Source: Veillonella sp. DNF00869 (GTDB lineage: Bacteria > Bacillota > Negativicutes > Veillonellales > Veillonellaceae). Taken from it: DNA of 64,000 nt. Below the pieces are notes generated by a model. It was not told the DNA's origin, made no database searches, and saw only the letters and a program-made list of their open reading frames with translations. This document shows, piece after piece, positions 38,582 through 47,576 of the stretch. The stretch covers positions 60,549 through 124,548 of the forward strand of contig NZ_KQ960767.1 of NCBI RefSeq assembly GCF_001553345.1. The letters are read 5' to 3'. The translations under genes and the position numbers were made by a program. Within the stretch, counting starts at the first letter, position 1; each line of letters opens with the position of its first letter.

Positions 38582-40863
38582 AACATTTAGGTCAAAGTTA
38601 TAAAAAAACAGACTCCGCAACGATTTTAAGTGGTAAAGCCGCCTATACAGAAGATTTTATTCCATCCAATGCCTTATGTATTAAGATACTTCGCAGTCCT
38701 CATGCCTTTGCTAAAATTGTAGATATTAATATTGACGCCGCTTTAAAAGTACCTGGTGTGGAAGCAATTTATACTTATAAAGATGTACCGACAACACGAT
38801 TTACCTTAGCTGGTCAAAGCTATCCAGAGCCATCTGCGTATGATATGTTGATTTTAGATCAAGTGGTTCGCTATGTGGGGGATGAAGTAGCAATAGTCGT
38901 GGCTGTGGATGAACGGACAGCATTGAAAGCTATGCCTCTCATCAAAGTAAAATATGAGGTCTATGAACCAGTCTTGGATATGCATACAGCTATCGATCAT
39001 CCTAGCATCATTCACGCTGAAGATGACTTTCACTATAACTTCCCAGTAGGGGGAGATCCTAAGCGAAACATTGCTTGTTCCTATAGTCATGTAGTGGGTG
39101 ATTTAGAAGCAGAATTGGCAAAATGTGATTATGTGGTAGAAGAGTCTTACTTTGACCAAGCTACCTTACAATCGGCGATGGAAACGTTTAGGACCTTTGC
39201 TACCATAGACCAATTTAATCGTCTTGTGATTACAAGTTCGACACAGGTGCCATTCCATATTCGTAGACATGTGGCGCATGCTTTGGGGCTTTCTGCGGCT
39301 CAAATTCGTGTTATCAAGCCTCGTATTGGCGGTGGTTTTGGATCTAAACAAACGGGTTGTACAGAAATGTTCCCAGCTTTTGTAACATGGAAATTAAAAA
39401 AACCATCCTATATCGTGTACGATCGTCACGAAGCGAATAACTGTTCCACTAGCCGACATGCAAGGGATTGGAAAGTTCGTGTAGGTGCCACAAAAGATGG
39501 TATTATCCAAGTTATTGACATGGTAGCTGTATCCGATGCAGGAGCACATGGTAGTCATGCGTTGACAACTTTCACAGCAGGAGAACATAAATCCTTGCCT
39601 CTATATAACAAAACGAAAGCGATTCGTTATGAATCTAATGTAGTGTACACAAACCATATGCCAGGCGGCGCGTTCCGTGGGTATGGCGCTACAGAAGCCT
39701 TGTGGCCGTTGGAGTGTGCCATTACGAAGTTGGCACATGCTATGGGTGTGGACGAAATTGATTTGCGCTTGAAAAATTTAATTGATGTAGGAGAAACTGC
39801 ACAATCCTTCCATCCAGGAGAAGTGTTGGCATCTGGTCTATTGAAAGAAGCTATTCAAAAAGCGAAAGAAATGTCTAATTGGGATAATCGTCCAAAATCT
39901 TGGAAAATCGATGATCGCCATAGGGGCGGTTTAGGAGTAGCTCTTGCCTTCCAAGGATCGGGGATTGCCAATATTGACTCTGCCTCTGTAGAAGTGCGAA
40001 TGCTTGATGATGGCACGTATATGTTATTTACTGGTTCTACAGATATGGGCCAAGGATCCAATACGGTATTGGCACAAATTGCTTGTGAAACTTTGGGCTG
40101 TCCCATGGATATGATGGTTGTCTATGAAGCAGATACTGACGTTGTACCATTCGATCCAGGCTCTTATGCATCGAGTACGACTTATGTGACAGGGACTGCT
40201 ACGAAACTGGCTTGTGATGAGTTGAAAGAAAAAATCTTGCAAGAATTTGGTCGTATCTTAGAAGTGGATCCAAGTACACTTTCCTTTGATGGGGAAAAAG
40301 TGTGGACTGAAGATGGTTCTAAAACGATGACTACTAAAGAGTTAGCACCTAAACTTGTATCAGGCCCGAAAGGACATTACTTGAGCGGTATGGCTACTTG
40401 GGGCAGTCAAACATCTCCGCCTCCTTTCATGGTGGGCATTGCAGAGGTGAAAGTAGACCTTGAAACTGGTAAAGTAACGCCTGAAAACTACTATGCAGTG
40501 GTTGACTGTGGTACTGTTGTCAATAGAAACCTAGCTACTGTACAAACAGAAGGTGGTGTTGTGCAAGGTATCGGTATGGCATTATATGAAGAAATTCGCT
40601 ATTCTTCTCGTGGTGTGTTAGAAACAAACAATTTCATGCATTATAAATTACCAACACGGCTAGATACTGGTAATGTTCATGTAGACTTTGTGGAATCCTA
40701 TGAACCAACTGGTGCTTACGGTATCAAATCCATTGGGGAAGTTGTTATCAATACATCTTGTCCAGCTATTCAAGGGGCTATCTTGAACGCTACTGGAGCA
40801 GAGGTCACTACATTGCCAATGATTCCAGAACGTGTGTATATGGCATTACAAAAAAATAAGTAG
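38578..40863 (+). CDS. Molybdopterin-binding large subunit of a xanthine dehydrogenase-like enzyme
   Basis: A 761-residue catalytic subunit. Visible motifs are LRSPHAFAKI-like (KILRSPHAFAKIVDI), RPRIGGGFGSKQ-type (KPRIGGGFGSKQTG), PGGAFRGYGATEA with the conserved Arg, STDMGQGSNTVLAQ, and the active-site Glu in GIKSIGEVVINT. The three-subunit arrangement (FAD, 2Fe-2S, Mo) and the following YqeC, MocA, YqeB and XdhC genes mark it as a selenium-type molybdenum hydroxylase. Xanthine, hypoxanthine or nicotinate-like substrates are possible; purine context favours the former. Confidence 0.92.
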   Translation: MKHLGQSYKKTDSATILSGKAAYTEDFIPSNALCIKILRSPHAFAKIVDINIDAALKVPGVEAIYTYKDVPTTRFTLAGQSYPEPSAYDMLILDQVVRYVGDEVAIVVAVDERTALKAMPLIKVKYEVYEPVLDMHTAIDHPSIIHAEDDFHYNFPVGGDPKRNIACSYSHVVGDLEAELAKCDYVVEESYFDQATLQSAMETFRTFATIDQFNRLVITSSTQVPFHIRRHVAHALGLSAAQIRVIKPRIGGGFGSKQTGCTEMFPAFVTWKLKKPSYIVYDRHEANNCSTSRHARDWKVRVGATKDGIIQVIDMVAVSDAGAHGSHALTTFTAGEHKSLPLYNKTKAIRYESNVVYTNHMPGGAFRGYGATEALWPLECAITKLAHAMGVDEIDLRLKNLIDVGETAQSFHPGEVLASGLLKEAIQKAKEMSNWDNRPKSWKIDDRHRGGLGVALAFQGSGIANIDSASVEVRMLDDGTYMLFTGSTDMGQGSNTVLAQIACETLGCPMDMMVVYEADTDVVPFDPGSYASSTTYVTGTATKLACDELKEKILQEFGRILEVDPSTLSFDGEKVWTEDGSKTMTTKELAPKLVSGPKGHYLSGMATWGSQTSPPPFMVGIAEVKVDLETGKVTPENYYAVVDCGTVVNRNLATVQTEGGVVQGIGMALYEEIRYSSRGVLETNNFMHYKLPTRLDTGNVHVDFVESYEPTGAYGIKSIGEVVINTSCPAIQGAILNATGAEVTTLPMIPERVYMALQKNK

Positions 40864-40885
40864 AGTAAGCAATAGGAGAGTCAAG

Positions 40886-41641
40886 ATGAGTGATAGGAAG
40901 TACTGGGAGTCCTTACTAGAACCTGGCATACTTGCTGTCGTAGGGGCTGGTGGCAAAACAACTGTTGTATCTAAACTAGGTGCTGTGGCAGTCAGTCTAG
41001 AGCGACCAGTAGTGGTAACGACTACAACAAAGATGGGATCTGAACAAGTGGCTCCTTGGAACCCCTACTATGGGGATGACCTAACACTTGGTGAAACTCA
41101 TATAGAACAACAATTGGCACAAGGACGGATGGGTTCTTGGTTTCAATCCGTAGCAGGCCATAAGGTACTAGGATTAGATCCAGAGTTGCTAGATAGAGTA
41201 CAAGAGCGTCATCCAGATTGGTCGATTATCATAGAGGCAGATGGAGCGAAAACTAAGTGGTTAAAAGCCCCTAAACCTCATGAACCAGTGATACCGACTA
41301 AAACGGCGACTACCATTGCAGTAGTGAATATGCAGGTGTTAGGCAAACCGCTCACAGAGGACTATGTACATCGCATAGAAGAAGTACAGGCTATCATGGA
41401 GATTCCATTAGGGGATAGGATAACTCCAGAAGGAGTTGTGAGACTGCTACGACACGAGCAAGGTGTCTTTCAATATGCTCGGGGGAAACGAATCGTATTC
41501 TGTACAGGTTGTGATACGGTGGATTCAACAGTGGTGGATGCATTTTTACAAGCTTTGCAATCCCTTTCATTGCACAAAGTGGTGTTGGCTAATGGATATC
41601 GTGAAAATTGTTGTATACAAAGGATACTAACATGGCAATAG
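40886..41641 (+). CDS. yqeC: YqeC, selenium-dependent hydroxylase accessory protein
   Basis: A 251-residue protein with a P-loop-like start (LAVVGAGGKTTVVSKLG, about residues 14-30) and the YqeC pattern VVVTTTTKMGSEQ, IIIEADGAKTKWLKAP and FCTGCDTVDSTVV. YqeC is a marker of selenium-dependent molybdenum hydroxylase loci; its biochemical step is unproven. AGGAGAG precedes the ATG at 40886. The next gene starts within its last codons (10-bp overlap). Confidence 0.9.
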   Translation: MSDRKYWESLLEPGILAVVGAGGKTTVVSKLGAVAVSLERPVVVTTTTKMGSEQVAPWNPYYGDDLTLGETHIEQQLAQGRMGSWFQSVAGHKVLGLDPELLDRVQERHPDWSIIIEADGAKTKWLKAPKPHEPVIPTKTATTIAVVNMQVLGKPLTEDYVHRIEEVQAIMEIPLGDRITPEGVVRLLRHEQGVFQYARGKRIVFCTGCDTVDSTVVDAFLQALQSLSLHKVVLANGYRENCCIQRILTWQ

Positions 41642-42285
41642 GATGTGTATTATTAGGGGCTGGACAATCGAAACGTATGGGATGTGCTAAGCAATTGTTG
41701 ACCTATCAAGGACATACCTTACTAGAGAGTGCCCTCTCGAAGTATAGCAGGATACAACCTCTAGCGGTGGTTATTGATCCATGTATGGGTGTGGAGGATA
41801 TGGTGTATAAGGTGCAGGGGATTCCTGTGCCTAATGAGCATCCACAATGGGGGCAGGGTACATCTATCCGATTAGGAGTAGAGGCCTTATTGCAATGGGA
41901 ACATACACAGAAAGAACGTTTAGAGGCAATCGTATGTGGTGTGATTGACCAACCTCTATTGAATGTGCAAGTCATTGACGACTTGTGTAACACTTTCAGA
42001 GACATTGGCGACGAGAAAGCTATTGTACAGCCACAGTATGGACCGAACCAAGAACGAGGTAATCCCGTAGTATTTGGGAGATATTGGGCGGATGCATTAC
42101 GCTTAATTCCTGGAGATATGGGAGGGCGTGTCATTTTGAGAGGTGAAGGAGCTCCTCATGTTACATATGTATGGCTTGAAAGGCAATGCACTATGCATAG
42201 TGGTATAGATGTTGATACGAAAGAAGACTATGACCGTATTGTGAGCGAAGGAGGACGTTATGAAACCAATGATTCTCATCCGTAG
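41632..42285 (+). CDS. MocA-like molybdenum cofactor nucleotidyltransferase
   Basis: A 217-residue NTP-transferase-fold protein (MobA-like) with the signature LLGAGQSKRMGCAKQLL at the N-terminus, GVIDQPLLN (metal-binding DQP) and GNPVVFGRYW. Members attach CMP (MocA) or another nucleotide to the molybdenum cofactor for the xanthine dehydrogenase family. The position corresponds to ygfJ/mocA in E. coli. The ATG at 41632 overlaps yqeC, and yqeB starts within its end. Confidence 0.9.
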   Translation: MAIGCVLLGAGQSKRMGCAKQLLTYQGHTLLESALSKYSRIQPLAVVIDPCMGVEDMVYKVQGIPVPNEHPQWGQGTSIRLGVEALLQWEHTQKERLEAIVCGVIDQPLLNVQVIDDLCNTFRDIGDEKAIVQPQYGPNQERGNPVVFGRYWADALRLIPGDMGGRVILRGEGAPHVTYVWLERQCTMHSGIDVDTKEDYDRIVSEGGRYETNDSHP

Positions 42286-43063
42286 TGGTGGAGATGTGGC
42301 ATCTGGCGCTATTTATCGATTGTGGCGAGCAGGGTATCCTGTGGTGATTAATGAAATTGCGATTCCTACCATGATTCGTAGAGAAGTGTCCTATGGGAAT
42401 GCAGTGCATCGAGGGGAAATGATCTTAGAGCGATTGCGATCACGTCATGTACCCTTACAAGATGTAGCGAAATTATTAGCTAGTCGGGAAGCAATTCCTG
42501 TGGTCACTGAGCCTTATGAAACAGTACTAACCACGATGAAGCCAACTATTGTAGTAGATGCCATTTTGGCGAAGCGAAATGTGGGAACTCAAAAAAGTGA
42601 TGCTCCTTTAGTCATTGCATGCGGTCCCGGATTCAATGCTGGCAAGGATGTGCATGTTGTAGTTGAAACTATGCGTGGTCATACCTTAGGACGATGTATT
42701 TATGAAGGTCCAGCTTTAGCCAATACGGGGATTCCTGGCAATGTGGGAGGCTATACTCATGAACGAGTGATAAAGTCCCCAACGGAAGGTCTATTTGTAG
42801 CGAAAAGTCATATTGGAGATCAAGTAGAGGCGGGTTCTATCATAGGCTATGTAGAGGATGTACCAGTGCATGCAAAAATTAAAGGTACTTTACGAGGTAT
42901 CTTAGCCTCTAATATATTAGTAACGAAAGGCTTTAAATTAGCGGATGTGGACGCACGATGTGAAGAGAGCCATTGCTTTACTATATCAGATAAAGCATTA
43001 GCTGTCGGCGGTGGTGTGATGGAGGCCATCACTGCTTGGGAATATGAGCAGATAAAGGAGTAG
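42260..43063 (+). CDS. yqeB: YqeB, selenium-dependent molybdenum hydroxylase maturation protein
   Basis: A 267-residue protein of the EF2563/YqeB family. It begins MILIRSGGDVASGAIYRLWRAG with an Rossmann-like glycine-rich segment, continues VVVDAILAKRN, CGPGFNAGKDVHVVVETMRGH, and has a biotinyl/lipoyl-like C-terminal part (AKSHIGDQVEAGSIIGYVEDVPVHAKIKG). It is a marker for the selenium-containing molybdenum cofactor. It overlaps mocA by 26 bp and xdhC follows after 4 bp, so the maturation genes form one tight operon. Confidence 0.9.
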   Translation: MKPMILIRSGGDVASGAIYRLWRAGYPVVINEIAIPTMIRREVSYGNAVHRGEMILERLRSRHVPLQDVAKLLASREAIPVVTEPYETVLTTMKPTIVVDAILAKRNVGTQKSDAPLVIACGPGFNAGKDVHVVVETMRGHTLGRCIYEGPALANTGIPGNVGGYTHERVIKSPTEGLFVAKSHIGDQVEAGSIIGYVEDVPVHAKIKGTLRGILASNILVTKGFKLADVDARCEESHCFTISDKALAVGGGVMEAITAWEYEQIKE

Positions 43064-43067
43064 TACC

Positions 43068-43793
43068 ATGAATCTGATTGATATTGCGCAAGAACGTATG
43101 GCAAAGGATGAATCATCGTTGATTGTAACGATTTTATCTGGAGAGCGACAAGGCGATAAAGTGATGTATAGCCATACTGGTGACGTGGTGTATGGCAATG
43201 CTATTGAAGGCTTTACAGTACCTCAAAGAATAGAACCACAATTATTTTCTGTTGAAGATATGGAATGTTTCCTACAACCAGTAGAAAAAGATCCAGAAGT
43301 CCTCATACTAGGGGCTGGTCACGTAAGCCGTTGTGTGGCTGACCAATTTTTATTCATTGGTTGTGGCGTTACCGTAGTGGATGACCGAGCGGAATACTTA
43401 CAAGAACACTTTTTTGATTCTCGTGTAAAACGAGTGCATTTAGATTTTAAATCATTAAAGGATAATTTGAATCTTCATGCCTATACAGGCATAGTGGTAG
43501 TCACTAGAGCTCATGAGTTCGATAGTATATGCTTGCACCAAGTGCGTCATGTGTTGCCAACTTATGTAGGTGTGATGGGCAGTCAAAAACGCATTTTCCA
43601 TGCTTTTGAAGTGTTGAAAGAAGAAGGTTGGACACAGCAAGAGCTAGATATGTTATATGGTCCTATTGGATTAGATTTAGGAGCCCAAACTCCAGAAGAG
43701 ATAGCACTATCCATCGTAGCAGAATACATGGCGGTGTCCTATCGTAAACAAGGCGGTTTTTTATCGAAAAAGAGGTATGCACATGAAGTATGA
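43068..43793 (+). CDS. XdhC-family protein, Rossmann half
   Basis: A 241-residue protein equal to the C-terminal XdhC Rossmann domain with its own N-terminal part. It has VLILGAGHVSRCVADQFLFIGCGVTVVDDR, IVVVTRAHEFDSICL, YVGVMGSQKRI and the ending GLDLGAQTPEEIALSIVAEYMA, all typical. XdhC proteins bind molybdenum cofactor and deliver it in sulfurated (or selenated) form to xanthine dehydrogenase. It overlaps the next gene, which carries the missing CoxI-like half. Confidence 0.9.
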   Translation: MNLIDIAQERMAKDESSLIVTILSGERQGDKVMYSHTGDVVYGNAIEGFTVPQRIEPQLFSVEDMECFLQPVEKDPEVLILGAGHVSRCVADQFLFIGCGVTVVDDRAEYLQEHFFDSRVKRVHLDFKSLKDNLNLHAYTGIVVVTRAHEFDSICLHQVRHVLPTYVGVMGSQKRIFHAFEVLKEEGWTQQELDMLYGPIGLDLGAQTPEEIALSIVAEYMAVSYRKQGGFLSKKRYAHEV

Positions 43794-44097
43794 GTTTATA
43801 GAATATCTACAACAACATAAGCAAGATACATTGGCAGTGACAACGATTTTAAAAACTCATGGCTCCACACCACGCAAAGCGGGTACTACTATGATTGTGC
43901 ATCCTGATGGATCTATCTTTGGCACCATTGGTGGTGGCCGTGCGGAAAATGAAATTCGTTTGAGTGCGGTAGATGCATTAAAAAAGAAAGAACGTTTTCG
44001 TCGTATTTATGTGGATTTGAACGATGATGTGGCGATTAAAGAAGGTATGGTCTGTGGCGGTAACATGGACGTACTCATCGAAACTTACCATGTATAA
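43783..44097 (+). CDS. XdhC/CoxI-domain protein, small half
   Basis: A 104-residue protein equal to the XdhC_CoxI N-terminal domain (DTLAVTTILKTHGSTPRKAGTTMIVHPDG, FGTIGGGRAENEI, GMVCGGNMDVLIE, with the conserved cysteine). In the common XdhC both domains are one chain with this domain first; here they are separate genes in the reverse order. The ATG at 43783 is favoured since AGAGGT lies 6 bp before it. It ends the maturation operon, followed by a terminator. Confidence 0.88.
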   Translation: MKYEFIEYLQQHKQDTLAVTTILKTHGSTPRKAGTTMIVHPDGSIFGTIGGGRAENEIRLSAVDALKKKERFRRIYVDLNDDVAIKEGMVCGGNMDVLIETYHV

Positions 44098-44139
44098 CCA
44101 ATAGGTTTACTAGAAAAAAATACCAATATAGGATACAAT

Positions 44140-44175
44140 AAAAGGGTACATGCATGAGCATGTACCCTTATTTGT
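44140..44175 (+). terminator. Terminator of the xdh maturation operon
   Basis: AAGGGTACATGC / GCATGTACCCTT 12-bp perfect stem (44142-44153 / 44158-44169) followed by ATTTGTATT. Confidence 0.8.
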
Positions 44176-44199
44176 ATTAGAAAGGATAGGAGATATTCT

Positions 44200-45027
44200 A
44201 TGCTGTTTCAATTACAAACTACATTAGCCACATTGCGGTTCTTAGATATCGTAGATATTATATTTGTAGCGACGCTATTTTATTGGTTATATCGTCTAGT
44301 TAAAAATACAAGAGCCTTAGGCTTATTAAAAGGCTTGGGTGTGTTAGTTGTTCTTAATATTGTGGCACACTTCATGGGTTTGCATACCATAAGTTGGATT
44401 ATGCAACAAAGTGTGGCAGTCCTTATGATTGCGTTACCTATTGTATTTCAGCCAGAATTACGACGTCTCTTGGAACAATTGGGTAGTGGTACTGGATTTT
44501 TCTCATCCCGTACTAAAATTTCTAAAGAAGAGCTCACATCCATTGTGAAAGAAGTAGTTATTGCTTGCCGTAGTATGTCTCGTCGCAAGATAGGGGCTCT
44601 CATGGTCTTTGAAAGAAACATGAAGTTAGATGTATTATCCATGCAGGGGACTCGTATCGATGGACTTGTGACCAGTGAACTACTGATGAATCTGTTTTAT
44701 CCGAAATCTCCTCTTCATGATGGAGCGGTTATTATTCGTAACGGTCGTATTGAGACTGCCGCAAGCTTACTTCCAGTAAGTCAAAATCGTGATGTGAGTA
44801 AAGAATTGGGTACACGACACCGTTCAGCCTTGGGGCAAAGTGAAGAAAGTGATGCCTTAGTGGTAGTGGTTAGCGAAGAGACGGGACAAATTTCTTATGC
44901 CTTAGGAGGGCAGATTCACCGTGGTGTCACAGAAGATACGTTGCGCACAGTTATGTTGTCCTTATTGGAGCCAACACCAAGTGCAGTCAGCTCTTTACTT
45001 AAGATAAAACGAGGTGAATCGAAATGA
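44200..45027 (+). CDS. cdaA: Diadenylate cyclase CdaA
   Basis: A 275-residue membrane-bound cyclase making c-di-AMP from two ATP. Three N-terminal helices (residues about 10-85) are followed by the DisA_N domain with the signature DGAVIIRNGRIETAASLLPVS and GTRHRSALGQSEESDALVVVVSEE, carrying the catalytic DGA and RHR motifs. It overlaps cdaR by four bases. The order cdaA-cdaR-(FAD gene)-glmM is a variant of the usual Firmicutes cdaA-cdaR-glmM cluster. Confidence 0.96.
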   Translation: MLFQLQTTLATLRFLDIVDIIFVATLFYWLYRLVKNTRALGLLKGLGVLVVLNIVAHFMGLHTISWIMQQSVAVLMIALPIVFQPELRRLLEQLGSGTGFFSSRTKISKEELTSIVKEVVIACRSMSRRKIGALMVFERNMKLDVLSMQGTRIDGLVTSELLMNLFYPKSPLHDGAVIIRNGRIETAASLLPVSQNRDVSKELGTRHRSALGQSEESDALVVVVSEETGQISYALGGQIHRGVTEDTLRTVMLSLLEPTPSAVSSLLKIKRGESK

Positions 45028-45953
45028 TGCATTGGATAGTAGGATTAAAACATAATTGGGGAATGAAATTATTTTGCTTATTTTGCGCTATAGGCATGTG
45101 GGTGTATGTCATGAAGGATCAAAACCCTATCATTGAAATGACCTATACCGTACCAGTACAAGTGCAAAACTTGGATCCCAACTATTTAGTAGAAGGTGTA
45201 CCTACGGAAGTGCGTGTCCATTTACGAGGACCTCGCAATGCTATCTTTGATATTAATCCGTCTGTACTGAAAGCCTATGTAAATTTAAAGAATGCTCATG
45301 TAGGGCAGGAAAATATAGCCATTAACTTTACAGCACCTACAGGGACTTTCATTGACAGTATGACCCCTGAAAATGTAACCGTTACGGTGGATGAATATAT
45401 GGTAAAAGAATTGCAAGTGCAGGCACAACCATTGGGGACAGTGCCTAATGACATTGCCATTAAAGAGTCTAAAATTATGCCTACGACGGTAACTATTGCG
45501 GGGCCAGCTCACCTTGTGAGCAAGGCTACCTATGCGGTAATTCGGATTAATTTAGATAAACATCGTGAAAGCTTTACTGAAGTAGGGGAAATTTTGCCAG
45601 TAGATACATCTGGAAATGTGGTAGAAGGTCTTACTGTTACACCAAAGGGAGCTCAAATTCAATATGATTTAGAGCGTATTAGAATGGAGAAAAAAGTACC
45701 TGTTCAACCCAGTGTAGTAGGTAATGTACCAGTTGGATATACAGTGAAACGAGTGGTAGTGGAACCAAAAGAATTGACGATTGTAGGAAAAGAATCTATT
45801 TTAAATGGTATTGATGGAGTGAAAACCATTGATATTCCAGTCAATGGCGCTACAGGTAGTTTTACGGGGAACTATAGCTTTGTATTACCAGAAGGTGTGA
45901 CTACGTCGACAGACCGAGTTGTAGTAAAAGTAGAAATAGAACCTCATATGTAG
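45024..45953 (+). CDS. cdaR: CdaR, YbbR-domain regulator of CdaA
   Basis: A 309-residue protein with one N-terminal membrane helix (residues about 12-30, MKLFCLFCAIGMWVYV) and about three YbbR repeats on the outer side (VPVQVQNLDPNYLVEGVPTEVRVHLRG, VQAQPLGTVPNDIAIKESKIMPTTVTIAGP, VPVQPSVVGNVPVGYTVKRVVVEPKELTIVG). In other Firmicutes CdaR binds CdaA and tunes c-di-AMP production. Translational coupling with cdaA fits a complex. Confidence 0.93.
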   Translation: MMHWIVGLKHNWGMKLFCLFCAIGMWVYVMKDQNPIIEMTYTVPVQVQNLDPNYLVEGVPTEVRVHLRGPRNAIFDINPSVLKAYVNLKNAHVGQENIAINFTAPTGTFIDSMTPENVTVTVDEYMVKELQVQAQPLGTVPNDIAIKESKIMPTTVTIAGPAHLVSKATYAVIRINLDKHRESFTEVGEILPVDTSGNVVEGLTVTPKGAQIQYDLERIRMEKKVPVQPSVVGNVPVGYTVKRVVVEPKELTIVGKESILNGIDGVKTIDIPVNGATGSFTGNYSFVLPEGVTTSTDRVVVKVEIEPHM

Positions 45954-45962
45954 GAGATTGTC

Positions 45963-47576
45963 ATGTTACGTATCATAAATTTTCGGATACCCGTACAAGA
46001 TGCTGAACGGTTAGAAGAATTATTGATTAAAAAATATAGCCCTTTACAAGGACGTATTACAGCGATTCATGTGGTACGACGGGCTGTGGATGCGAGAAAG
46101 AAACCGCATATTACTTTTGTGTACACTATGTTCTTAGAAGTAGACCAAGAACAGCAATTGATGAAAAAATTAAGTCGGTATAAAGATATTACTTTGATGG
46201 AACCTGAAATGCCGGAACCTATTGTGCGTGGTACTATGCCTATGCAACATCGACCAGTAGTGGTAGGTTTTGGACCGGCGGGCATGCTAGCGGCCTTTTA
46301 CTTAGCGCGAGAAGGGTATCGTCCTATCGTGTTAGAACGAGGTCAAGATGTAGACCAGCGTACGTTAGATGTAGAACAGTTTTGGAAAGAAGGTATTTTC
46401 AAACCTGAATCGAATGTACAGTTTGGTGAAGGTGGAGCAGGTACCTTTTCAGACGGTAAATTAACCACTCGTGTAACCCATCCAAGACTTCATGAGATTG
46501 CTACGTACTTTGTAGAATTTGGAGCTCCTGAAGAAATTTTATATAAACATAAACCTCATGTAGGAACAGATATTTTGCGCCATATGGTAAAAGCTATGAG
46601 ACAGCAGATTATTGCATGGGGTGGAGAAGTTCGATTTGGTGCGCAAGTCACAGATATTGAGGTACAAGACCAAGCTGTCACTAGTGTTGTCATTAATGGA
46701 ACAGAACGAATCTCTGCAGATATTGTGATGTTAGGAGTTGGTCATAGTGCGCGCGATACCTATCGTATGCTCTATGATAGAGGTGTTCATTTAGAAGGAA
46801 AATCCTTTGCTATCGGTGTTCGTATCGAGCATGATCAAGATGTGATCGATACGTCACAATATGGAGTGCATCCAGCAGATATTGGCTTAGGAGCAGCAGA
46901 GTACTCTTTGGTATATCACGATAAAGAACAAGATCGTTCTTGCTATAGTTTTTGTATGTGCCCAGGGGGACAAGTCGTTGCCAGTGCTTCTGAAGTAGGT
47001 GGTGTTGTTACCAATGGTATGAGTTTATACGCTCGTGACAGTGGGATTGCGAATAGCGCGTTGGTGGTCACGGTAGGTCCTCGAGACTTTGGAGATCATC
47101 CATTAGCTGGGGTGGACTTTCAACGAAAGTGGGAAGAACAAGCTTTTATCGTAGGAGGTCGAAATTACCATGCTCCAATTCAGACGGTAGGGCATTTCCT
47201 AGGTCGTACAGAGACAAATGATGTACAACGTAAGGCATATAGCTATGAACCTGGTGTGACACCAGCAGATATTCGTCAATGCTTGCCGGAGTATGTGACG
47301 AATACATTAGCGGAGGCGTTGCCATATTTTGGGAGACGCATACAAGGTTTTGATGCGGACCATGTGTGTATGACTGGGGTGGAAACACGAACATCAGCAC
47401 CGCTTCGCATCGTGCGAGACGAAAATAGACTTTCACAGTCTACGAAGGGATTATATCCCATCGGGGAAGGTGCAGGATATGCAGGAGGCATCATGAGTGC
47501 CGCCTTAGATGGGGCAGAAACTGCCATACTAATTATGAATACATATGGCCCTTTGAAAGGAGATCATCATGAGTAG
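45963..47576 (+). CDS. FAD-dependent dehydrogenase of unknown substrate (COG2509-like)
   Basis: A 537-residue flavoprotein. An N-terminal region of about 85 residues (LRIINFRIPVQDAERLEELLIKKY) precedes the Rossmann motif VVVGFGPAGMLAAFYLAREGYRPIVLERG (about residues 97-125). The middle has QFGEGGAGTFSDGKLTTR, and the end GLYPIGEGAGYAGGIMSAALDG binds FAD. This matches the uncharacterised NAD(P)/FAD-dependent oxidoreductase family. Its place between cdaR and glmM, with an 8-bp overlap with glmM, suggests a link to envelope or c-di-AMP physiology, but that is only context. Confidence 0.85.
   Translation: MLRIINFRIPVQDAERLEELLIKKYSPLQGRITAIHVVRRAVDARKKPHITFVYTMFLEVDQEQQLMKKLSRYKDITLMEPEMPEPIVRGTMPMQHRPVVVGFGPAGMLAAFYLAREGYRPIVLERGQDVDQRTLDVEQFWKEGIFKPESNVQFGEGGAGTFSDGKLTTRVTHPRLHEIATYFVEFGAPEEILYKHKPHVGTDILRHMVKAMRQQIIAWGGEVRFGAQVTDIEVQDQAVTSVVINGTERISADIVMLGVGHSARDTYRMLYDRGVHLEGKSFAIGVRIEHDQDVIDTSQYGVHPADIGLGAAEYSLVYHDKEQDRSCYSFCMCPGGQVVASASEVGGVVTNGMSLYARDSGIANSALVVTVGPRDFGDHPLAGVDFQRKWEEQAFIVGGRNYHAPIQTVGHFLGRTETNDVQRKAYSYEPGVTPADIRQCLPEYVTNTLAEALPYFGRRIQGFDADHVCMTGVETRTSAPLRIVRDENRLSQSTKGLYPIGEGAGYAGGIMSAALDGAETAILIMNTYGPLKGDHHE

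Noticed and set aside
30052-40863. Selenocysteine codon (in-frame TGA) in the molybdenum hydroxylases
   Set aside because: Both large subunits read through at normal length without an in-frame TGA. In this enzyme class selenium is a labile cofactor ligand rather than selenocysteine.
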